Positions 17,372 through 28,747 of a DNA stretch of 62,969 nt are shown piece by piece. This DNA is from Gloeocapsa sp. DLM2.Bin57. Its GTDB lineage: Bacteria; Cyanobacteriota; Cyanobacteriia; Cyanobacteriales; Gloeocapsaceae. Position 1 is the stretch's first letter, and each line of letters starts with the position of its first letter. Where the stretch lies: contig RECR01000055.1 of the NCBI GenBank assembly GCA_007693955.1, positions 1-62,969 of the forward strand, written 5' to 3'. Both the position numbers and the translations under genes were made by a program. The notes beneath the pieces were generated by a model. That model searched no databases. It was given only the letters and a program-made list of their open reading frames with translations, and was not told the DNA's origin.

Positions 17372-20300
17372 ATCACAATTACGAGATGACCAAGGTAGAT
17401 TATTTGAGGTTGGCTTTAATAGCGGTATCCTCGCTTATCTCCACCAACAACAAATTAAAACCCCTTGGGTTGATTTCTATCGCCCTGATTTAGAACAACT
17501 GCAACTTACCAAGTTAGTCAACAAATTGATTGAGCGTAGTCAAACCATTAGCACAGTCAATAAAAAAATTATCACGAGGTGGAGTCAGCTAATTCTGTTA
17601 CGAGGATTTTTGGGAGGTTTGAGTTTTGTCAGGGAATATCTCGAATCCCAAAGCTGGAATAGGTTTGAGCTAATAGAGGTGCTATACTTTCAGTGTAGCT
17701 TTTGTGACGATAATAGCTTAAACACACATAGTAAGGGCGATTATAGCTTATCATCTTCGATTTTAAACGAGTTCAGCCAAAATGTCAAGAACTTGGCTAA
17801 AAATTTAGAGGAAGTAGATATAAATAGGTATCTAGAAAAGGGGGAATTCTTAAAAGCAGATACCCTAATTTTATGGCGTTATAGAAAAGAGTATCGCTTA
17901 TTAGTTGTGGATGCTTCTTTATTTTCTTTAGACGCGACTCAAGATTTAACTAACCCTGAATTCATCGAATTAACCAAAAAAAAATTAATGAGAGAAATGG
18001 GTTATATCAGATCCAAAAGCATTTTTAATCGTTTAAGTATCGATACGGGAGAGAGGGAAGATTTGAGTTATGCGTTTACTCCGAAGATGAAAGATTACTT
18101 TAGGGCTTTTAAGGTTGAAAATAAAAACAAAGAAAGTATCAAATTAATTCAAGCGGGAAGTTATGCTTATAGCTTCTATCAATTTTTACTTAAACAACAG
18201 ATAATCGAGAAGGAAAGTAGAATAATTATGACAGCGATTGGTTATAGCGATCGCGGCATTAGTTCTTTGGTAGTTACTCCAGAGAATATAGATATACTGA
18301 AAAACTGTCATGAGATTTATAAACAAGATTACTCTAAGGTAGAAATCCAAGAAGCTAGAGAAAGAGTTTTTAATCTAATTAGACTGCAAATCAACAAAAG
18401 CTTTGACCAAGGTAAAACATTCGTTAATCAATTATTGTCAATCTCCCCAAGACAAACCGCTGCTTTTTCCCACCAAGAAAGATTAAGCAATTTTGCTAAT
18501 ACTGCAGCTAATATATCTTTTGAGTTAGCCCAAAGTTTATCCCTTGGAGATAACTCTAGTTTATCCCTTAGAAATGCTCATGCAGAATTAATTACCCAAT
18601 CCCTAACAAGTGAGGCTAATTATTTATTTCTCACGGGAAATCCTGGTATAGGCAAAACAACAGCAGTAGTTAAGTTTCTCAAAGAACATATCCCTGAAGG
18701 CTTTCTCTTTTTATACATAAGTCCGCGTATCCAAGTCAATAAAGATATCATTGAGAAATTTAAGGACAAAGAATCAGGTAAACTTTATGACGATCGCCTT
18801 TTCTGTCTGAGTAGCCATAGCCAATTAATCAATAATTATGGTGCATTACGATATCAACATATCGTTAACTATATAGCCGAAAAATATCCCGAAAACTTTA
18901 GCAGAAAATCTGTACAATTTCTTAACTTTACTCAAGAAGACTCTCCTATTAATTCCTCTTCTAAGATTAAACGTCAGAATGAAAATACCCTCAGAGTAGT
19001 TAATCAAGGTAAACCAGGAGTATTAGCTAGTATTGCCAATGCAATTTATACCCTAATCGATGAAGAAATATCTAACCAAATCGTCGCTACTACTTCTCTA
19101 CAATCTTTACGAGAAACTTATAACGGTAAAACAACTCTGGAACATTTAAACCTTATTTTTCAAAGTGCTTATAACTCTAGTCAAAACTGTGTGATTCCCC
19201 AAAATATGCGTCAAATCTCCCGACGCATTAAACACATATTTATTATGATTGATGAAATCACAGGGAGTGAAAATGGCGCAGCTTTTCTTAAAGGTATTAG
19301 CGATTTTACTAAGAGATATCAATTATGCAACCCTGAATATGGATTCAATACTAAAATCATCGTCGCTGATGCTTCTATAGTAGAACAAAGTGTTATCAAT
19401 CAGCATTTAAGTACTATTAATCCTGAACCTGATAAAATCTTTTTTAGGAAAGCGACTACTACCCCCCAAGCTTTAACCATCAATAATTTCTGCTTTCAGA
19501 AAAAACCAGCGATAATTATTAACGCCAATTCCTATCCCGCTAATAACCTAGACTTAACCTATAGAGTCTTTGTGGAAGCGAAAGAGTTTGATGCTGAAAA
19601 ACAAGACTTAAAACGAGATGATGGTAAATTACTCCATGAATTAGAAAGCAGTATTCTACAAGATATTCACTCCCTTTCGGAAGAAGATGGTCAAATTTTA
19701 ATCTATATCCAAGACAAGCAAAAACTGCAAACTATCCTAGATAAGTTAAACGCGGTTAGAAGTAAACCCCTAGAGAAAAATAAAGACTATCTCGAAGTTA
19801 GGTCTAACCTTAGTGAAAGAGAGAAAAAAGAATTACATCAATATAAAGAAGATCAAAAAATCAAATTAATTTTCATGACTTCAGCGGGAAGTAGAGGTCT
19901 TTCTTTTCCCTATGTTAAACACATCCTCGTAGTTATTCCCACCTTTCAAGTAGAACAAAATATCATGGAGATTCTCCAGGTGATTTATCGTGGTAGAGGA
20001 AAAGAAGAAATAGATAAACAAGATAAGCAAATCATTTTTTATCTCGCTGAAAAAGCTATCTATTACCCCGATACCGATGAAGAATTAGCCCGTCAAGAAA
20101 CCCTACTTAATATCCTCAATACCTTGTTAATTATTAAAGTCGCTATGATGACGAGAATCAAAGGTGCGGGAAATTTAGGTAAACAAGCAATAGTCTTGAT
20201 TCCCATTGGGGGTAAATCCACTGTCGCTGCTGGAGCAACTTTTTCTAGTAAGATTAATAATCTTCTGGATTTACTATACCAAGAATATCGACTTAATCCT

Positions 20301-21035
20301 AGTCATAAGATTTTGAAGGAAACCCATCAACAATTACAAGAATTATTGAGTAAAACCCATTTTTCTCTAAGTCCTCCCCAAGAGGCTAATTCCTATTTAG
20401 GTTCTCTAGGAACTTTCTCGGATAACTTTACTAGTGCAATTAATGATAACTTCGCGGAGTTATTAAGTTTTGGCAATCTGGAAAAAAGTTATATCGTTGG
20501 TGGTTTAATTATTGTCCCAACTAAAGAAAAACCCTTAGCTAAACAATATCATCTACGGTTAGCTAAAATTATCCAAACCAATTCTAGTCAATTATTAAAG
20601 TCTCTCCAAGCTATTAAGCTGAATCAGGAACAATATAATATTAATCTTCGTTACGCGACTCAAGATGCTATTCATTTAATCGAAGAAATTCAAACAGAGA
20701 TGAACAATAGTCAAAATTTACAAGAAACTAGTAATTATTTGGATCAATATTACGCTTTCCCTTTATTTACTCTCCTAAGTCTGGAGATTTTGTCTGAATA
20801 TTTAGAAACAGAAGACGATGAGGAAACTAGTTTTAAGCGAGTCTTGTTAATCTATATTAAATCTCTGCACAATGTTTATGATATTTTACCTATTGGTTAT
20901 AAATATCAAGATTTCCCTTTTATTTTGTTTAGGAGTTATAGTCTTGAAAAAATGCGTCAGCAATTATTTACTCAAAACTATTTATTTAATTCCACTGAGC
21001 TAAATATTGTTAATTTAATTCAATCTCAAGAATAG
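17358..21035 (+). CDS. SF2 helicase-like ATPase with extra N- and C-terminal domains
   Basis: 1225 residues. The Walker A motif GNPGIGKTT lies at about 426-434 and a DEIT Walker B near 631, unusually far apart. A motif V-like SAGSRGLSFPY is near 841 and a motif VI-like QVIYRGRG near 872-880. This supports an SF2-type nucleic-acid translocase at about 420-900. The N-terminal 400 residues hold a strand-rich block with D168 and D185 (ADTLILW, LLVVDAS) that could be a degenerate nuclease-like fold, lacking the usual lysine. The C-terminal 300 residues are unassigned. It is coupled to the gene upstream; the two probably act together on DNA or RNA. Confidence 0.7.
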   Translation: MNQIKSQLRDDQGRLFEVGFNSGILAYLHQQQIKTPWVDFYRPDLEQLQLTKLVNKLIERSQTISTVNKKIITRWSQLILLRGFLGGLSFVREYLESQSWNRFELIEVLYFQCSFCDDNSLNTHSKGDYSLSSSILNEFSQNVKNLAKNLEEVDINRYLEKGEFLKADTLILWRYRKEYRLLVVDASLFSLDATQDLTNPEFIELTKKKLMREMGYIRSKSIFNRLSIDTGEREDLSYAFTPKMKDYFRAFKVENKNKESIKLIQAGSYAYSFYQFLLKQQIIEKESRIIMTAIGYSDRGISSLVVTPENIDILKNCHEIYKQDYSKVEIQEARERVFNLIRLQINKSFDQGKTFVNQLLSISPRQTAAFSHQERLSNFANTAANISFELAQSLSLGDNSSLSLRNAHAELITQSLTSEANYLFLTGNPGIGKTTAVVKFLKEHIPEGFLFLYISPRIQVNKDIIEKFKDKESGKLYDDRLFCLSSHSQLINNYGALRYQHIVNYIAEKYPENFSRKSVQFLNFTQEDSPINSSSKIKRQNENTLRVVNQGKPGVLASIANAIYTLIDEEISNQIVATTSLQSLRETYNGKTTLEHLNLIFQSAYNSSQNCVIPQNMRQISRRIKHIFIMIDEITGSENGAAFLKGISDFTKRYQLCNPEYGFNTKIIVADASIVEQSVINQHLSTINPEPDKIFFRKATTTPQALTINNFCFQKKPAIIINANSYPANNLDLTYRVFVEAKEFDAEKQDLKRDDGKLLHELESSILQDIHSLSEEDGQILIYIQDKQKLQTILDKLNAVRSKPLEKNKDYLEVRSNLSEREKKELHQYKEDQKIKLIFMTSAGSRGLSFPYVKHILVVIPTFQVEQNIMEILQVIYRGRGKEEIDKQDKQIIFYLAEKAIYYPDTDEELARQETLLNILNTLLIIKVAMMTRIKGAGNLGKQAIVLIPIGGKSTVAAGATFSSKINNLLDLLYQEYRLNPSHKILKETHQQLQELLSKTHFSLSPPQEANSYLGSLGTFSDNFTSAINDNFAELLSFGNLEKSYIVGGLIIVPTKEKPLAKQYHLRLAKIIQTNSSQLLKSLQAIKLNQEQYNINLRYATQDAIHLIEEIQTEMNNSQNLQETSNYLDQYYAFPLFTLLSLEILSEYLETEDDEETSFKRVLLIYIKSLHNVYDILPIGYKYQDFPFILFRSYSLEKMRQQLFTQNYLFNSTELNIVNLIQSQE

Positions 21036-21039
21036 GGGA

Positions 21040-21076
21040 GTAGGGGGAGAGACGGGAGAAGGGAGAAGGGAGCTTT
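21040..21076 (+). repeat. G-rich tract with G-quadruplex potential
   Basis: Just after the helicase gene stop the plus strand has five runs of three or more G separated by 4-6 bases (GGGG, GGGGG, GGG, GGG, GGG). This satisfies the usual quadruplex pattern. A related G-rich stretch followed by similar AT-rich and CCTAATACC-type sequence stands at 45651-45770, so this is one of a family of dispersed intergenic repeats. It lies between convergent genes and could slow or end transcription. Confidence 0.5.
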
Positions 21077-21137
21077 TAAGTATATTATATGTTAATAATA
21101 ATACTTAAACCTAATACCTAAACCTTAACTCAGAACT

Positions 21138-22187
21138 TTATTTATTCTTCTGTTGGGTTTTGGCTTGTTCTAAAGCGATTTCTTTCATAGCTTCAAAAGA
21201 ATTACGATTAGACGTACCTTCAATCGCTTTAACGGCTAAATCCTGTACTTGTTTTTGGGCTAATTCTAGCTGTTTAGTCAGACTTTCTAGACGTGTTTGT
21301 TGATTAGTGATACTCTCTTCTAAAGCTTGAATGCGTAATTGATAATTCTGTTTTTCTCCCTCGATTTCTTTTTGACGTAAATCAGTTTTAACTTTAGCTT
21401 GATAAGTTCCAATTCCCTTACCTTCTTCTTGACCTTTTTTCTTTTTAGCTTCTAATTCAGCAGGAAAAGCTTCTACTTGTTGTTTAACTTCTGTATATTT
21501 AGCTTCCGATTCGGCGATCGCTTTTTCTCTTTCTTGCCATGCTTTTTCTTGTTGTTGACGAATGTCGGCTAATTCTTGATATAAAGCGTTTTTAGTTTGC
21601 TCATATTCTTCTTGACTCAAAGTTAATTCTAACTCTAGGTTGTAATTGTATTCTTCTGCTTCCCGTCTTTTCTCTTTTTCGTAGTCTTCGTTTCTACCTT
21701 TAACTTCTCTATTATGAGTTTCTTTTTCTTTTGACCAAGCTAAACGTAAATCTTGAATCTCTTGTAATAAAGTCTCGCTTTGTTCCCTCAATTCAAGTTC
21801 AAAAGCTTTAGCGCTATTTTGATACTCAATAATTAACTCGTCGAGGGTATCTTCGGTAATTTCTTCTAGTTCGTATAATTCCGTTAGTTGTGCTTTTTCC
21901 TGTGTTAAAGCTGTTTGTAACTTACCTAAACTAGTTGCTTCAGTAATCAACTGTTCTGATAAATTACTAACTGTACCACCAAAACTGAGTTTCAGTTGTT
22001 CTAAATTGGCTAAAGTGTCATTGAGATTAGTAGTCATAGTTTCAGGAGGTTGAGATGGTTGAGGAGGAGAGACTTTAGGTTGTTGTTGTAACTGTTTGAG
22101 TTGTTTTTCTATCCCTTGTTTTTCTTGTTTTAATTCCTCAAAAGCTTCTAGGATTTGTGCTTTAGTACTTTTAGAGTTAATAGTCAT
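21138..22187 (-). CDS. Coiled-coil protein, second of a paralogous pair
   Basis: The 349-residue protein is almost entirely charged heptad-like sequence (Glu, Lys and Gln rich, about 60-320). A Pro/Gln-rich break lies near 38-50 and a short C-terminal tail contains IEGTSNRNSFEAMKEIALEQ. The segment LEQLKLSFGGTVSNLSEQLI parallels MASLQLDFGNIINSLSQRLN in the neighbour at 22206, showing paralogy. Family not recognised. Long coiled coils of this kind can be filament-forming, scaffold or SMC-like accessory proteins. An AGGAG ribosome site stands 8-9 bp before the ATG, and 18 bp separate it from the upstream paralogue. Confidence 0.65.
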   Translation of the reverse strand: MTINSKSTKAQILEAFEELKQEKQGIEKQLKQLQQQPKVSPPQPSQPPETMTTNLNDTLANLEQLKLSFGGTVSNLSEQLITEATSLGKLQTALTQEKAQLTELYELEEITEDTLDELIIEYQNSAKAFELELREQSETLLQEIQDLRLAWSKEKETHNREVKGRNEDYEKEKRREAEEYNYNLELELTLSQEEYEQTKNALYQELADIRQQQEKAWQEREKAIAESEAKYTEVKQQVEAFPAELEAKKKKGQEEGKGIGTYQAKVKTDLRQKEIEGEKQNYQLRIQALEESITNQQTRLESLTKQLELAQKQVQDLAVKAIEGTSNRNSFEAMKEIALEQAKTQQKNK

Positions 22188-22205
22188 ATCTTTATTTCTC
22201 CTTTA

Positions 22206-23183
22206 CTAAACTTGACCTTGAAATGCTCTAGCTGCTAAACTTTGAGCTTGAGTATTGGCTACTTGTAATTGGGCGATGATTTCGTTAATTTGTTCTGTTT
22301 GTTTAGCTACAGTAGCTTCTAGAGATTGTAATTTTAATTCGTATCCTTGTTTAGTAGCTTCCCATTCTTTCTCGATTAAATCTGACTTGACTTTACTGTC
22401 TCTTTCTGCTTCTTTGATTCCTTCTACCCTAGCTTCTTCATAAGCTTTTTGTAACGCTGCGGGGAAACCTTCTACTTGTTTTTGTTTGGCTGCAAAATCA
22501 GCTTGATTATCTGTTAAATATTTCTCTCTTTCACTCCAGAGTTTCTCTTGACGTTGATTAGTTTCTGTTAATTCTCTCTCTTGTAAACGTTTTACTTCTT
22601 CGTATTCGTCCATCTCTATTTTGCGTTGTCTTTCTATCTCATAAGTTATATCAGCTTTGGTACGTTCTCTAGTTTGTAAAAGTAGTTCTCTTTCTTCGTT
22701 GATTCTAGCAGTAAATTCTAGTTGTTCTTTAGTCCAAACTTTATGAGTTTGCTCTTGTTCAAGGGTTATTGCTTCCCGTTGTTGATTAATTTGATTTTCT
22801 AAATGTCTGAGTCTTTCTTGATGTTCTTGTCTGAGAATGTGTAAAGCATCCGCTACCAATCTAACTTGTCGCAATTTAGCGAGGTTTTCGGTTTCAACTT
22901 GGATCGCTTTTTGTAATTGTTCTAATTTTGTTGATTCGTTGTTAAGACGTTGTGATAATGAGTTGATAATGTTACCAAAATCTAACTGTAACGACGCCAT
23001 ACCATTGACGATATTATCTAAGGTATATTCGGCAACTGTAGTTAATAATTCTTGATTTTTGGCTTTTTCGGCTTCTTCTTCTTTGGTAGCTACTTTAGAA
23101 TCACTGCTTTGATAATCTGTTAGTAGTTTAGCGAAGTCTTGGAGAATCTGTTGTTTACTGTCTTGTGGTGTTGGTTGAGTCAT
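22206..23183 (-). CDS. Coiled-coil protein, first of a paralogous pair
   Basis: About 325 residues from the ATG at 23183. The frame runs back to 23213, but that start would lie inside the operator repeat. The protein has a short N-terminus, a conserved hydrophobic-acidic segment (MASLQLDFGNIINSLS), then continuous coiled coil, ending in VANTQAQSLAARAFQGQV. It is a paralogue of the gene at 21138 and forms an operon with it. It is transcribed away from the XRE/ImmA pair across a 100-bp divergent promoter with two identical 16-bp repeats. Function unknown. Confidence 0.65.
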   Translation of the reverse strand: MTQPTPQDSKQQILQDFAKLLTDYQSSDSKVATKEEEAEKAKNQELLTTVAEYTLDNIVNGMASLQLDFGNIINSLSQRLNNESTKLEQLQKAIQVETENLAKLRQVRLVADALHILRQEHQERLRHLENQINQQREAITLEQEQTHKVWTKEQLEFTARINEERELLLQTRERTKADITYEIERQRKIEMDEYEEVKRLQERELTETNQRQEKLWSEREKYLTDNQADFAAKQKQVEGFPAALQKAYEEARVEGIKEAERDSKVKSDLIEKEWEATKQGYELKLQSLEATVAKQTEQINEIIAQLQVANTQAQSLAARAFQGQV

Positions 23184-23194
23184 CAGCCTTAGCC

Positions 23195-23246
23195 TTGATT
23201 TTTTAGTCAACAACTCTAGTCTAAATCATGTTGATTTTTTAGTCAA
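23195..23246. promoter_or_regulatory. Twin operator candidates TTGATTTTTTAGTCAA
   Basis: The 16-bp sequence TTGATTTTTTAGTCAA occurs twice without mismatch, at 23195-23210 and 23231-23246. Each has dyad ends (TTGA...TCAA), as expected for a dimeric helix-turn-helix protein. They fill the divergent promoter between the coiled-coil operon and the xre gene, so the XRE protein encoded at 23284 is the obvious candidate ligand, with autoregulation and control of the coiled-coil operon. Confidence 0.65.
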
Positions 23247-23283
23247 GATTATTTAGAATAAAATAAATAGCCAAATCACTAGT

Positions 23284-23622
23284 ATGACTGAGAGTTTTAG
23301 TAGATTAATTCGTGCATCGAGAAAAAATAAAGGGTATAGTCAGAGAGAGTTAGGGGAGCTAGTGGGTTTAGACTTTACCTACTTATCTAAATTAGAAAAC
23401 GATCGCGCCGAATATCCCCCCAAAGAGGAGATAATTAGGAAAATAGCCCATCATCTAGATTTAAACGAAGAAGAATTAGTCTTTTTAGCGGGGCGTATCC
23501 CTCAGAAAGAAGAAGACTTACTTAAACAACATTACCAAGAATTGCCCACTTTATTTCGGCGAATGCGAGAAAATCCCGAATTTGCCCGTCAAGTGTTTCA
23601 ACAAGCGTTCAAAGTAGAGTAA
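23284..23622 (+). CDS. XRE-family repressor
   Basis: The 112-residue protein has an N-terminal XRE helix-turn-helix (residues 5-65: LIRASRKNKGYSQRELGELV, then LDFTYLSKLEND) and a short helical C-terminus. It is followed after 1 bp by an ImmA/IrrE-type metalloprotease gene. In such pairs the protease can cleave the repressor after a stress signal and so derepress the regulon. Two identical operator-like repeats lie just upstream. Confidence 0.9.
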   Translation: MTESFSRLIRASRKNKGYSQRELGELVGLDFTYLSKLENDRAEYPPKEEIIRKIAHHLDLNEEELVFLAGRIPQKEEDLLKQHYQELPTLFRRMRENPEFARQVFQQAFKVE

Positions 23623-23623
23623 A

Positions 23624-24220
23624 ATGAGTTTAATCAAAGAATTTCGCTTTATATCTAAAGTCGAGATAGAGAGAATAGCTAACCAAATTATCGAGGAAAT
23701 GTCCCAAACTAGAAACTATTACCCTAAATTTCCTCTCGACGCTAGTCGTGTAGCTGAGTTTTTGGGATTAGATCTAGTCTGGGATTTTATCCCTCCCGAT
23801 GCAGAAGGAGAAATAGCCGCGAGAATTTTACCTGTACAAAGATTAATTGAAATCAACGAAAACTTAACTCAATGGGGATTAGGTTTAACAGAATCAACCA
23901 TAGCCCATGAAATAGGACATTGGGTTTTACATATTAATCATCAAGAAATAGCTAGTTATAAAGAACAAAAAATAGTCTGTCATAATCAACAACATCTTAA
24001 AGGTAGAGAATGGCAAGCCCAATATTTTGCTAGTTGTTTATTAATGCCCAAAAAAGAATTAAAAAGGGTAAGTAAAGGTAAAAATATCTATAAATGGTCT
24101 GATTTATACGCGATCGCTGCTGAATTAGGGGTAACAATTTCTAATTTAGTACATCGTCTCCAGGATCTAGGTTGGCTTGAGTTAAATTCTGATTCTCGAA
24201 AGATTTTACCTGTAAATTAA
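23624..24220 (+). CDS. ImmA/IrrE family metallopeptidase
   Basis: The 198-residue protein has the zinc-protease motif AHEIGHWVLH (His95, Glu96, His99) and the later FASCLLMPKKELKR segment typical of the ImmA/IrrE family. A winged-helix-like C-terminus follows (DLYAIAAELGVTISNLVHRL). Family members cleave XRE or DdrO repressors, which is consistent with the adjacent xre gene. The stop codon overlaps the next ATG by one base (TAATG), but the following hydrolase seems functionally unrelated. Confidence 0.9.
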   Translation: MSLIKEFRFISKVEIERIANQIIEEMSQTRNYYPKFPLDASRVAEFLGLDLVWDFIPPDAEGEIAARILPVQRLIEINENLTQWGLGLTESTIAHEIGHWVLHINHQEIASYKEQKIVCHNQQHLKGREWQAQYFASCLLMPKKELKRVSKGKNIYKWSDLYAIAAELGVTISNLVHRLQDLGWLELNSDSRKILPVN

Positions 24221-25287
24221 TGTTGTCTTTAATTGCAATTATAGCTAGTATTTGGATAGTTTTACCCCCAGCAAATATGGGGTTATTACCATTAAGAATA
24301 ATCGCCATAGAAATCAGCCCAATTTTAGTATTATTTAATCTATTTAGTCTATTTATAAGTAGCAATAAATGGTTAAGTTTATTAGCTTTAATAATTAGTT
24401 TAATCCCTTTAATTCAATTTCCTTCAACTAGAGAAAGATGTAAACAAGCAATAGAAGAAGTTATCGGGACAAAATATCTGACTCTAATCTCTGGGGTTAT
24501 TCCTCAAGAAATTGTCGTCGAAACAGATAGAGAATTTGCTCATCTCGATGGGGTTAAATTAACGTTCAATGTGTATCGTCCCCAAAGAGAGGGTAAATAT
24601 CCTACTCTGATTATGATTTATGGTGGTGCTTGGCGTAGTGGTAATCCCAATAATAACCAAGTTTTTAGCCGTTATTTAGCGAAAAGAGGTTATACAGTCA
24701 TCTCTATCGACTATCGTCACGCACCCAAATATACCTTTCCCGTACAACTAAATGATATACAATTAGCCTTATCTTATATTCATGATCACCCTGAGACTTT
24801 AGGAGTAGATTTAGAGAGAGTAGCAATCATGGGAAGATCCGCGGGTGGACATTTAGCCACTTTAGCCACTCTTCAACCAGGGGCGATCGCTTTTAAGGCT
24901 TTAATTAATTATTATGGTCCAATTAATCTCACCGAAGCTTATTTTAATCCACCTAGACCAGATCCGATTAATACTCGTGAGATACTTAAAGATTTTTTAG
25001 GGGGAACACCAGAAACTAGACCAGAATTATATCAACAAGCTTCACCGATTAGTTATACTGATATTCCTTTTGTCCCTACTTTATTAGTATATCCTAGCCA
25101 AGATCATTTAGTCCAAGCTAAATATGCACGAGAGTTATACGAAAAACTCAAAGCCAGAGGTAATCAAGTAGTATTTTTAGATATTCCTTGGTCTGAGCAC
25201 GCTTTTGATGAGGTTTTCAGGGGTTTAAGTAACCGTCTCGTTTTGTATTATACTGAAGCTTTTTTAGTTTCATTGCTCAAAATCTGA
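24220..25287 (+). CDS. Membrane-anchored alpha/beta hydrolase (esterase/HSL-like)
   Basis: 355 residues: two to three N-terminal membrane segments (about 3-18, 30-46, 52-68), then an alpha/beta hydrolase domain. It has the oxyanion-region YGGAWRSG (134-141), YRHAP, nucleophile GRSAGG with Ser207, an Asp in YPSQDH and a His in SEHAFDE. The layout fits carboxylesterase/lipase-like enzymes tethered to a membrane. The substrate is not known. It is coupled by TAATG to the upstream peptidase gene. Confidence 0.85.
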   Translation: MLSLIAIIASIWIVLPPANMGLLPLRIIAIEISPILVLFNLFSLFISSNKWLSLLALIISLIPLIQFPSTRERCKQAIEEVIGTKYLTLISGVIPQEIVVETDREFAHLDGVKLTFNVYRPQREGKYPTLIMIYGGAWRSGNPNNNQVFSRYLAKRGYTVISIDYRHAPKYTFPVQLNDIQLALSYIHDHPETLGVDLERVAIMGRSAGGHLATLATLQPGAIAFKALINYYGPINLTEAYFNPPRPDPINTREILKDFLGGTPETRPELYQQASPISYTDIPFVPTLLVYPSQDHLVQAKYARELYEKLKARGNQVVFLDIPWSEHAFDEVFRGLSNRLVLYYTEAFLVSLLKI

Positions 25288-25368
25288 AAAATTTGTCAAA
25301 ATATCTAGCTTTAAGTTGAAAAAAGATTGCAAAATGTAAAGATATCATACAAAATACTGAGCGTAAAA

Positions 25369-27710
<2,342 letters not shown>

Positions 27711-27812
27711 CTACTTTATGACAAAATCTGTCAAAATTCTAACACAAAAGCGTTAAAAATGATTTAAATGGTGTTTGAAGGGAAATTTATTTAGGGATAC
27801 ATATCAGGTAAA

Positions 27813-28712
27813 ATGCTCTTAATCGTTATTTGTGGTGCTACGGCTACTGGTAAGTCTAATTTAGCTTTACAATTGGCTAAGGCTGTGGATGGGGTGATTA
27901 TTAGTGCTGATTCTCGCCAAGTCTATCAAGATTTTAACATCGGTACGGCTAAACCATCGGCTCAAGAACAACAACAGGTGACTCATTATCTTATTGATGT
28001 TTGTCACCCAACCCAAGTGTTTACTTTAGCTCAATATCAACAACTTGCTACACAAATTATCAACTCGTTATCTCAACCCGTCTTCTTGGTGGGGGGAACT
28101 GGTTTATATATTAAGTCTATCGTTAAAGGTCTCCTCATCCCTCCTGTTTCTCCTCAACCTGAATTGCGATCGCAACTCCTGACTCTCTCTCAAACAGAAT
28201 TATATCAACAATTAACTCAATTAGACGCGATCGCCGCTAGCAAGATTCACCCTAATGACCAAGTACGTACTTTAAGAGCACTAGAAGTATATTATGTAAC
28301 TGGTATCCCTATTTCTCAACAACAGGGAGAAAATCCCCCCCCCTATAAAATTATCCAGATTGGTTTAGATTGTCTCAGTGATTCTTTAAGCGATCGCCTT
28401 ACTCAACGCACAGAAAAAATGCTGACCATGGGTTTAGTAGAAGAGGTAAAATATCTCTTAGGAAAATATGACCCTGATTTACATTTATTTAAGACCCTTG
28501 GCTACCAAGAAATCAAGGATTATCTCACAGGAAAAATCACCTTATCAGCAGCGAAAAATTTAACTATTCTACATACTCGTCAATTTGCCAAAAGACAACG
28601 TACCTGGTTTAAAGCTATTCCTGAGATTATCTGGTTAGACGCTGATTCTCCTCATCTAGTGGAACAAAGTTTAGAGCTAATAAAATTATTACAAAAAGAA
28701 AATAAACGTTAA
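27813..28712 (+). CDS. miaA: tRNA dimethylallyltransferase
   Basis: The 299-residue enzyme adds the isopentenyl group to A37 of tRNAs reading UNN codons. It has the N-terminal P-loop GATATGKS, then SADSRQVYQDFNIGTAKPS, the HYLIDV segment, VGGTGLYIK and the late TLGYQEI. Length and motif order are standard for MiaA. It is transcribed divergently from gyrB and followed by a dead toxin-antitoxin module. Confidence 0.96.
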   Translation: MLLIVICGATATGKSNLALQLAKAVDGVIISADSRQVYQDFNIGTAKPSAQEQQQVTHYLIDVCHPTQVFTLAQYQQLATQIINSLSQPVFLVGGTGLYIKSIVKGLLIPPVSPQPELRSQLLTLSQTELYQQLTQLDAIAASKIHPNDQVRTLRALEVYYVTGIPISQQQGENPPPYKIIQIGLDCLSDSLSDRLTQRTEKMLTMGLVEEVKYLLGKYDPDLHLFKTLGYQEIKDYLTGKITLSAAKNLTILHTRQFAKRQRTWFKAIPEIIWLDADSPHLVEQSLELIKLLQKENKR

Positions 28713-28747
28713 TTAATTTAAATTTTCAATTAGAAAAACGTTGACAT

